A DNA stretch of 7,377 nucleotides from an uncultured Eubacteriales bacterium (GTDB lineage: Bacteria; Bacillota; Clostridia; Christensenellales; Aristaeellaceae), in assembly GCA_902796115.1 (NCBI GenBank), contig CADBNX010000188.1:1-7377 (forward strand). The letters run 5' to 3'. The notes beneath the pieces were generated by a model, which saw nothing but the letters and a program-made list of their open reading frames with translations, ran no database searches and was not told the DNA's origin. Shown one piece after another: positions 1 to 5,593 of the stretch; position 1 is the stretch's first letter; each line of letters opens with the position of its first letter. Position numbers and translations under genes: made by a program.

Positions 1-1806
1 GCGATCGTAAAGAAAGACCTGGAGCTTCTCTCCCGGAAGGTCGGGGTCAAATGCATCCGCATGTTCCCGATCTGGCGGGATTTTCAGCCGATCCACGCCG
101 CCCGCTGCCAGGGAGGCGAGCTGAGGGAATACCGGTTCGCGGACGACGCTGAGCTTCCGAATCCGGAGGGGCTTGATCCGGAGCAGACCGCGCATCTCCA
201 TACCTTCTGCCGGCTTGCCGAAGAAAACGGGATCAAACTGATCGTGGGCCTGGTGACGGGCTGGATGAGCGGACGTCTGTTCGTTCCCCCCGCTCTGGAA
301 GGAAAAAACATTCTGACGGATCCGGAGTGCCTGATGTGGCAGAACCGCTATGTGGGCGGCCTGGTGCGGGAATTCCGGAATGAAAAAAGCATCCTCGCCT
401 GGGACCTTGGCAACGAATGCAACTGCATGGCAAACGTGGACGATCCGAACAAAGCGTACGTCTGGACGATGACCGTATCGAACGCCATCCGCATGAACGA
501 CCCGACGCGGCCCGTGATCTCCGGCATGCATGGCCTCACGCCGGACGGCGTGTGGAGCATGCGCCAGCAGGGCGAGCTGACGGATATCCTGACGCCCCAC
601 CCCTACCCGTCGGTATTTTCAAAGCGCGATACCGAACCGCTGAACGAGCTGACCACCACGCTCTATCCCACCGCGCAGGTGCTCTGTTACGCGGGACTGG
701 GCGGCAGGCAGGCCATGATCGAGGAAACGGGCACCTTCAGCCAGATGCTGGGTACGGACGCGCTCGCAGCGGATTACCTGCGCCTGGGGCTCTGGTCCGG
801 GCTTGCCAACGGCGCGGCGGGAACGCTCTGGTGGTGCGCGTTCGACCAGGAAAAGCTGGAATTCCCGCCCTATGAATGGAACATGTGCGAAAACGAGCTG
901 GGCCTCGTGCGATCGGACGATACCCTCAAGGACGCGGGAAAAACGATGGCTGCTTTTTCGGAGGTTTTCGACCGTCTGGGCCTTGAAAACCTGCCGCCGC
1001 GGCAGGTGGATGCCTGCTGTATCCTGACGAAAAACCAGAATCAGCTTCTGGTCAGTCTGACCGCAACCGTGCTCAGCAAGCTGGCCGGATTTGAAACGGA
1101 TTTCATTTATCACGACCAGCCGCTTCCCGACGTGCCGCTCTATCTGATTCCTTCCGTTTCCAGTCCCTGTCCGATGACCGTGACCAAATTCCGCCGGGTG
1201 CTTTCGAAGGTCAGGGAAGGCGCCGCGCTGTATGTATCCGTCAACGACGGTCTTCTGCTCGGGTTTGAGGATACCTTCGGGGCAAAGGTGCTGACGCGGC
1301 AGAACCGGCGCGGACCGATTGCCGCCGAGGTGGAAACGGAAGACGGGAAAACGGAATTCACCGTCACGCACGGCATGGAACTGTGGCTGGAGCCCACCAC
1401 GGCGCAGGTGCCCGGCAGGGACGCGAACGGACGGCCCATTTTCCTGAAAAACCGCTATGGCAAGGGAGAAATCTACCTGCTGGTCACGCCGCTGGAGCAG
1501 ATGCTGGCAGACAGGCCCGGTTCCTTCTGCGACGAAGGCGTGCCGCCTTATCAGAACATCTACCGTGCCTTCAGCAAAAAGATCCGGGAGGAAAAAATCG
1601 CCCGCAGCCGTGTGCCGCAGGTCGTCGTCACGCAGCATATGCGCGGCCCGGGCGAAGCGGTCCTGATCGCCGTCAACTATACCGGCAGGGATCTGCCCTG
1701 TGACCTTGATATCCGCGAAGGCTGGAAGATCGAGGCGCTGTGGGGTGTTGAAAAGGGCATGGTGCCGCACGATAACGCGGCGGTTTTCTCGGCAAAACGA
1801 ATCTGA
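1..1806 (+). CDS. Clan GH-A glycoside hydrolase (GH5/GH42-like), 5' end missing
   Basis: The frame is open from base 1, so the true start and any signal peptide lie outside the window; 601 codons and a TGA are visible. The first half (about residues 1-310 of the visible part) reads as a (beta/alpha)8 barrel. W-D-L-G-N-E-C holds the probable acid/base Glu139. A-M-I-E-E-T-G holds the probable nucleophile Glu242, with Glu241 as the alternative. G-T-L-W-W-C-A-F-D looks like the strand-8 tryptophan region of this clan. Residues about 336-460 look like a glutamine-amidotransferase-like fold, as in the trimerisation domain of GH42 beta-galactosidases. The last 65 or so residues look like a small beta domain. 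The likely role is hydrolysis of a beta-linked oligosaccharide; the substrate (mannan, galactoside or glucan) cannot be decided from the sequence. The stop is followed 37 bases later by a large inverted repeat. The clan call is firm and the exact GH family is not. Confidence 0.82.
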   Translation, partial: AIVKKDLELLSRKVGVKCIRMFPIWRDFQPIHAARCQGGELREYRFADDAELPNPEGLDPEQTAHLHTFCRLAEENGIKLIVGLVTGWMSGRLFVPPALEGKNILTDPECLMWQNRYVGGLVREFRNEKSILAWDLGNECNCMANVDDPNKAYVWTMTVSNAIRMNDPTRPVISGMHGLTPDGVWSMRQQGELTDILTPHPYPSVFSKRDTEPLNELTTTLYPTAQVLCYAGLGGRQAMIEETGTFSQMLGTDALAADYLRLGLWSGLANGAAGTLWWCAFDQEKLEFPPYEWNMCENELGLVRSDDTLKDAGKTMAAFSEVFDRLGLENLPPRQVDACCILTKNQNQLLVSLTATVLSKLAGFETDFIYHDQPLPDVPLYLIPSVSSPCPMTVTKFRRVLSKVREGAALYVSVNDGLLLGFEDTFGAKVLTRQNRRGPIAAEVETEDGKTEFTVTHGMELWLEPTTAQVPGRDANGRPIFLKNRYGKGEIYLLVTPLEQMLADRPGSFCDEGVPPYQNIYRAFSKKIREEKIARSRVPQVVVTQHMRGPGEAVLIAVNYTGRDLPCDLDIREGWKIEALWGVEKGMVPHDNAAVFSAKRI

Positions 1807-1843
1807 TCCTGTTGCAGGGCAATCGTTTACGGGATTTGTTTAC

Positions 1844-1888
1844 TTGGGGGAAACCGCTCTTTGGCGCCCAAAGAGCGGTTTCCCCCAA
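1844..1888. repeat. Perfect 21-bp inverted repeat with 3-nt loop
   Basis: Bases 1844-1864 pair with 1868-1888 without a mismatch around a CGC loop, giving a very stable GC-rich hairpin 37 bases after the hydrolase stop. Its position suits a transcription terminator or a 3'-end mRNA stabiliser. It is not followed by a T run on either strand, so it is not a textbook intrinsic terminator. A palindrome this long and clean could also be the core of a dispersed intergenic element (REP-like or MITE-like). Only one copy exists in the window, so this cannot be tested here. Confidence 0.75.
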
Positions 1889-1918
1889 TTCCCCTTCCGG
1901 GAAAGGCGTATATGGGTC

Positions 1919-1936
1919 GATGAATAATTCTTCATC
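1919..1936. repeat. Small imperfect hairpin downstream of the large palindrome
   Basis: GATGAA at 1919-1924 pairs with TTCATC at 1931-1936 around a short AT-rich centre. It lies 30 bases beyond the large palindrome. It may belong to the same repeat unit or be a chance inverted repeat. Confidence 0.35.
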
Positions 1937-1973
1937 CTGTCGCAATAAGCCCCGGATCCTGCTTCGCGGAGAC

Positions 1974-2003
1974 TTGAAAGTACCTCGCCGGATATGGTAT
2001 CCT
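1974..2003 (+). promoter_or_regulatory. Possible sigma-A promoter for the AraC-family gene
   Basis: TTGAAA at 1974-1979 (5 of 6 against TTGACA) is followed after 18 bases by TATCCT at 1998-2003 (4 of 6 against TATAAT). Transcription would start near 2010, leaving an untranslated leader of about 30 bases before the ATG at 2039. A short inverted repeat, GGTAT at 1996-2000 and ATACC at 2009-2013, overlaps the -10 and could be an operator. This is a weak match and is offered as a candidate only. Confidence 0.35.
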
Positions 2004-2027
2004 GTAGTATACCCTTCATGTTTGAAC

Positions 2028-2034
2028 AGGGAGG
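2028..2034 (+). promoter_or_regulatory. Ribosome binding site that fixes the AraC-family start
   Basis: AGGGAGG ends 4 bases before the ATG at 2039. The in-frame upstream ATGs at 1994 and 2018 have no comparable site and lie in the promoter region, so 2039 is preferred. The spacing is on the short side. Confidence 0.7.
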
Positions 2035-2038
2035 CGCT

Positions 2039-4111
2039 ATGAAACTCCGCTCCGTATCCCGCGGTCTGTTCGGCCGCTATCTGCTTTCCTACCTTTCCGT
2101 TGTGCTGATCCTGTGCGGGCTGCTCAGCGCGGCGCTGACGTCCCTCTCCGCAAGGGAGCTGCGTCAAAGCGAGGAAGAGATCTACACCGCCCGGGTGACC
2201 GCCGCGGCGGAATACATCGATCTGCAGCTGAACGCCATGGAAAACATCCGGCTGAAAATCAAAACCAGCCGGACGTTCATGCCGTTTTACCTGCAGCAGA
2301 ATCATTACCACGGGCGCGAGCTGATGCAGGTGTTCTCGGAATACGGCGATTCCTTCAGCCGGGGACAGAAATACTATCTGTGGTACCTCAATTCCGGCAG
2401 GGTTTTCGGCAGCAGCGAAAGCTACACGCCCGAGGTATTCCTGCGTGTGGTGCTGGGCACAACGAAGGAGGAAATCGCTTCCCTTGCCGACAGCGCCGGA
2501 AGCGGGGGCTTCTCCTTCCGGACGCGCCCGGACACAGGGGACATCCTCTGCTGCTTTCCGTTCTATTTCAGTTCCCTTCCCAGCGCGCGGGAGGAGTGTC
2601 TGCTGCTGTTTTCACTCAGCACCGCCCTCCTGTCCCGGGATATCGCCACCCTGACCGGCACCGCCGGAAACAGTGCCTTCTCCCTCAGCTACTGCGGCGT
2701 ACCGATCACGCAGGCGGACCTGCGGGACGCGGTCACCTCCTCCTCCGCGAACGGAAAGGTGACGCTTTCACTGGATAAGCGCGCATTTTCGCCGTCCCGT
2801 TCCACGGAGGTTACCCAGCGCGTGCTGTTTATTATCGTGCTGGCGGCGCTGTTCCTGGGCGTGCTGCTTTCCCTGCTGCTCGCCTGGCGCAGCTACCGGC
2901 CCATCCGCGCTCTTTCCCGCAAATACGCGCAGGGCAGCGCGAAGGGCGGCGACGAGCTGCAGACCATCGAGAGCCTTCTGATCGACAGCCGGGAAAACAT
3001 GGCCTCCACCCAAAGGGAAATGGAAAGGCAGCTGGCGCAGCTGGAAAAACAGCAGGCCTGGCTGAAACAGCAGCAGGTGATCATGCTGATCAACGGCAGC
3101 GACAGCCCGGCGCTTTCCAGGCAGTTTCAGGAGCTGGGATACAAAACGGAGCACGCCATGTTCTCGATCCTGTTCCTGCATCTGGAAGCGGGAAACCCCG
3201 CGGAAGATCTGACGAAAGGGATTGAGGCGTTTTCCGGCGCGGAGTATTCCCTGTGGGCCGCGGAGCTGCAAAGCGGCACCGGATACGCGGTGCTGGTCAA
3301 TTTTGACGAAGAGGACAGCATCCGTGAGATCCTGGATATGATCGGAGACATGCTGGGCGCCCGCGGGCAGAAGGCGCGCGTACAGGTGAGCCGTTCCTGC
3401 CGCACACTCGCGGACATCGCGCCGGCCTCGATCGCCGCCCTGCACTCCCGCGCTGTACGCCTCTCCGATTCGGGGTACGAACCGGAGAGCGACGACGAGG
3501 CACAGGGACTTGAGGCCATACTGCCCATGGCAAAGGAAGGCCGGACGGAACAGGCGCTCACCCTGCTCGATTCCCTGATCGTGCGCACGAACAGCGATTA
3601 CCCGTCCTTCATCATGTGCATCTATATGCTCAATTCCATGGCGCAGCGCATCCACTCATTCGCCCTGCAGAACGGCACCGCGCACCTGCCCGAGATCACC
3701 GGCAATACCGATCCGCAGGCGCTGGCGGATACCATGCGGCGTATGATCCGGGCCATCGGCGCGGAAGCGGAGCAGACGAAGAGCGAGGAGGAAGAGATGC
3801 GGGGCGGCGAGGTGTCTTCCTACATCCGGGAAAACTGCCTGCGCAGCGACCTGACCCTCGTCACCGTCGCGGAAGCGATGAACGTCTGCACCAGGCAGAT
3901 CACCCGTCAGCTGCGCGCCGAGATCGGCAAAACCTTCAAGGAGTACCTGGTGGAGCTGCGGATGGACGCGGCAAAGCGCATCCTTCGGGAGGAGGATCTC
4001 TCCATCGCCGAAACCGCGGAGAAGGTCGGCTATTACAATATCTCCCATTTCATCAAAAGCTTCAGGGAACACGTGGGCGTGACCCCGGGAGAGTGGAAAA
4101 GAACGCAATAA
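2039..4111 (+). CDS. Membrane-anchored AraC-family transcriptional regulator with extracellular sensor
   Basis: A 690-residue protein. A first membrane helix (about 13-34) and a second (about 262-284) bracket an extracellular region of about 225 residues that probably binds a ligand, such as a sugar presented outside the cell. After the second helix, Y-R-P-I-R-A-L resembles a HAMP-type linker. A Gln/Lys/Glu-rich coiled coil follows (about 325-350), then a cytoplasmic middle domain of unknown fold (about 365-590). The last 99 residues (592-690) are a complete AraC DNA-binding domain with both helix-turn-helix units and the typical ending G-V-T-P-G-E-W. In this YesN-like architecture sensor and regulator are one chain, so no histidine kinase is needed. 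Such proteins often control nearby ABC sugar transporters or glycoside hydrolases, so regulation of the upstream hydrolase locus is a reasonable inference. The start at 2039 was chosen for its AGGGAGG site. The extracellular ligand is unknown. Confidence 0.93.
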   Translation: MKLRSVSRGLFGRYLLSYLSVVLILCGLLSAALTSLSARELRQSEEEIYTARVTAAAEYIDLQLNAMENIRLKIKTSRTFMPFYLQQNHYHGRELMQVFSEYGDSFSRGQKYYLWYLNSGRVFGSSESYTPEVFLRVVLGTTKEEIASLADSAGSGGFSFRTRPDTGDILCCFPFYFSSLPSAREECLLLFSLSTALLSRDIATLTGTAGNSAFSLSYCGVPITQADLRDAVTSSSANGKVTLSLDKRAFSPSRSTEVTQRVLFIIVLAALFLGVLLSLLLAWRSYRPIRALSRKYAQGSAKGGDELQTIESLLIDSRENMASTQREMERQLAQLEKQQAWLKQQQVIMLINGSDSPALSRQFQELGYKTEHAMFSILFLHLEAGNPAEDLTKGIEAFSGAEYSLWAAELQSGTGYAVLVNFDEEDSIREILDMIGDMLGARGQKARVQVSRSCRTLADIAPASIAALHSRAVRLSDSGYEPESDDEAQGLEAILPMAKEGRTEQALTLLDSLIVRTNSDYPSFIMCIYMLNSMAQRIHSFALQNGTAHLPEITGNTDPQALADTMRRMIRAIGAEAEQTKSEEEEMRGGEVSSYIRENCLRSDLTLVTVAEAMNVCTRQITRQLRAEIGKTFKEYLVELRMDAAKRILREEDLSIAETAEKVGYYNISHFIKSFREHVGVTPGEWKRTQ

Positions 4112-4164
4112 ATATCAGAGGCAGATTGTCATGTGGACGGTATATGCATGATCCTGTCTGATAT
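4112..4164. repeat. Long-loop inverted repeat just after the AraC-family stop
   Basis: ATATCAGA at 4112-4119 is the reverse complement of TCTGATAT at 4157-4164. Allowing a 2-base bulge, a further 3 bp (CAG/CTG) can pair. It begins immediately after the TAA at 4109-4111. It may contribute to transcript ending or stability, but the 37-base gap between the arms and the lack of a T run make this uncertain. Confidence 0.3.
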
Positions 4165-4200
4165 CCGCAGGTTTTCGGGTGAATGATATACGCCTGTCCG

Positions 4201-4215
4201 GTTCGGCTGCCGAAC
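4201..4215. terminator. Short GC-rich hairpin in the convergent gap, possible bidirectional terminator
   Basis: GTTCGG at 4201-4206 pairs with CCGAAC at 4210-4215 around CTG. It lies about 90 bases after the AraC-family stop and about 66 bases after the ferredoxin-operon stop on the other strand, where both transcripts need to end. Neither strand has a T run next to the stem, so intrinsic termination is not demonstrated. Confidence 0.3.
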
Positions 4216-4239
4216 AGCTCAATAAACCGCTGCCGGCAG

Positions 4240-4265
4240 GGGCGATGCACGGAGATGGATCGCCC
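4240..4265 (-). terminator. Hairpin 15 bases after the ferredoxin stop, weak terminator candidate
   Basis: GGGCGAT at 4240-4246 pairs with ATCGCCC at 4259-4265 around a 12-base loop. A palindrome, CTGCCGGCAG at 4230-4239, directly abuts it. On the minus strand these follow the end of the three-gene redox operon. The next minus-strand bases contain only a short T stretch, so the terminator reading is tentative. Confidence 0.3.
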
Positions 4266-4280
4266 GGACGGTGCCCTCTG

Positions 4281-4928
4281 CTATAACCGGTATTTCCTTG
4301 CCGCTTCCGCCTCCAGTTTCACAAGCGCGGCGGCACTCTGCCCGCAGACGGGGCATCTGAAGCCTTCCGGCAGCGCTCCTTCATGGATGTACCCGCAGAC
4401 GGAGCATTTCCGCATCCGGGCGGGTTCCCTCTTTTCTTCCGCCGCTGATGACGGCTCGTTCATCTCAAGAGAACCGAGCAGCAGTTCCGCCGCTTCCTTC
4501 GGGAAGCCCGGTTCATCCGCGCGGGAAAGCATATCCTCCAGCAGGGCGCGTACGTTCGCGCTCTGCGGCAGCATATACCCCGCCTCCCGCAGCAGATCCT
4601 CCGCCATGATCCGGCAGGACTTCCCGACCGCTTCCGCAAGCGGGCCGGGCAGGCCGGCCGCGATCGTTTCCTGCCGCGCCTTGCTGTGCGCCAGATACCG
4701 CAGCGCCGCGGTCACTTCCTCCGTTTTTTTCTGCTGCGGAGGATATTCGCGCGGCACAAGGCTGATCGCATTCGCGGGACAGGCTTCCGCGCACGCGCCG
4801 CAGCCGATGCATTTTTCCCTGTCGATCACGCTGTTTTCCGTATCCGACGCCCCGGTAGGGCAGACATAAAGGCACAGACAGTCTTTTTCACACAGCCGGA
4901 CGTTCCGGACCGCTACTTTTCCGCTCAT
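4281..4928 (-). CDS. Dicluster ferredoxin with C-terminal rubredoxin-like knuckle
   Basis: A 215-residue soluble iron-sulfur protein, probably a cytoplasmic electron carrier. Residues 13-23 are C-x2-D-C-x-C-x3-C-P. The canonical C-x2-C-x2-C-x3-C-P spacing puts Asp16 where the second Cys should be, with an extra Cys17 beside it. Residues 40-51 (C-I-G-C-G-A-C-A-E-A-C-P) form a normal [4Fe-4S] site. A helical segment without Cys pairs follows (about 65-145). Residues 175-195 (C-S-V-C-G-Y to C-P-V-C-G) form an Fe(Cys)4 rubredoxin/rubrerythrin-type knuckle, and a short charged tail ends the protein. The start at 4928 was chosen because GGAGG lies 8 bases upstream and the ferredoxin fold begins right after it. 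A longer in-frame reading to 5078 overlaps the upstream gene and adds nothing recognisable. It is the last gene of the operon, 4 bases after the double-rubredoxin gene, and probably translationally coupled to it. Its redox partner is unknown. Confidence 0.88.
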   Translation of the reverse strand: MSGKVAVRNVRLCEKDCLCLYVCPTGASDTENSVIDREKCIGCGACAEACPANAISLVPREYPPQQKKTEEVTAALRYLAHSKARQETIAAGLPGPLAEAVGKSCRIMAEDLLREAGYMLPQSANVRALLEDMLSRADEPGFPKEAAELLLGSLEMNEPSSAAEEKREPARMRKCSVCGYIHEGALPEGFRCPVCGQSAAALVKLEAEAARKYRL

Positions 4929-4932
4929 GCGC

Positions 4933-5562
4933 TTATCCTCCGATCTTTTCGAATTTCCGATTGGGCACCCTGCACACCGGGCAAACCGGCGGCAGATCAT
5001 TTCCGACATACACGAAGCCGCAGATCGTGCAGACGTATACGCCCGTGTTTTCAAGCATGGCGTCCCCCTCACGGGCATAGCGCTCCAGCAGGGTCCTGAG
5101 GATGCGCGTCACTTTTTCGCTCCACGCCAGGCTGCGCAGGGCGCCGCGGTCACCCTTCGCACGGGACACGGCGTCCGCGGCGGGAAAGCTCCCGTTCAGA
5201 TCGGCGCCGATCATATCCGCCAGCTGCCCGAAGGACGGATCGGGCGCTCCCTCCCCCCGCGCTTCGAACCAGGCCGCCAGCTTCCGGAAAGCCGACGCCT
5301 GATCGGGCAGGTACTGCTTGTCGCATCCTTTGGCAAGGCTTGTTAAGAGCACCGCGGTTTCGACGGCGTTCAGGGGCTTCATATCCATCTGCTCAGGGCT
5401 GACCGCTCTGCCGTCCGCCGCGGCGGACGCGCCTCCCTCAGGCGCAAAGTCGGCTTTGGCTGCTCCGCACAGGGGGCATTTCCAGTCCTCCGGCAGCGCC
5501 GTCCAGGGCACGTTTTCCGCCTCGTCATACACGTATCCGCAGATTGAACAAATATACCGCAT
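4933..5562 (-). CDS. Double rubredoxin-knuckle protein, rubrerythrin-like without diiron ligands
   Basis: A 209-residue soluble protein. Residues 5-32 (C-S-I-C-G-Y-V-Y to C-P-L-C-G-A-A-K-A-D-F) form an N-terminal rubredoxin site with a shortened loop of 20 residues between the Cys pairs. Residues about 64-170 are predicted to be mostly helical. Residues 178-197 (C-T-I-C-G-F-V-Y to C-P-V-C) form a second knuckle with a 12-residue loop, as in the C-terminal domain of rubrerythrin. The helix before it resembles the last rubrerythrin helix, but the E-x-x-H motif expected there reads E149-K-V-T152. The whole protein has no histidine, so a diiron peroxidase site is not possible. The likely role is electron transfer, perhaps in oxidative-stress defence, together with the coupled ferredoxin. 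The ATG at 5562 has GGGAGGAGG 6 bases upstream. It lies 31 bases after the aminopeptidase stop, with no terminator between. Confidence 0.85.
   Translation of the reverse strand: MRYICSICGYVYDEAENVPWTALPEDWKCPLCGAAKADFAPEGGASAAADGRAVSPEQMDMKPLNAVETAVLLTSLAKGCDKQYLPDQASAFRKLAAWFEARGEGAPDPSFGQLADMIGADLNGSFPAADAVSRAKGDRGALRSLAWSEKVTRILRTLLERYAREGDAMLENTGVYVCTICGFVYVGNDLPPVCPVCRVPNRKFEKIGG
4937..4941 (-). promoter_or_regulatory. Ribosome binding site inside the end of the upstream gene
   Basis: On the minus strand GGAGG lies within the last codons of the double-rubredoxin gene, 8 bases before the ferredoxin ATG at 4928. It fixes the ferredoxin start and implies coupled translation of the two redox proteins. 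Confidence 0.75.
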
Positions 5563-5593
5563 GCTGTACCTCCTCCCGCATGGGACGCCGTAT

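Noticed and set aside
619..1770. Minus-strand open frame of 383 codons opposite the glycoside hydrolase
   Set aside because: It is antisense to catalytic-motif-bearing coding sequence, of low-complexity composition, with no domain and no good ribosome binding site.
1812..2042. Small plus-strand frame of 76 codons in the intergenic region
   Set aside because: It runs straight through the large palindrome and the promoter region, has no ribosome binding site and gives an unstructured product.
4183..4869. Plus-strand open frame of 228 codons opposite the ferredoxin gene
   Set aside because: It is Ser/Ala-rich and antisense to the Cys motifs of the ferredoxin, consistent with a shadow frame.
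4929..5078. 50-residue N-terminal extension of the ferredoxin gene
   Set aside because: It overlaps the double-rubredoxin gene in another frame, while a strong GGAGG supports the start at 4928 and homologous-looking sequence begins there.
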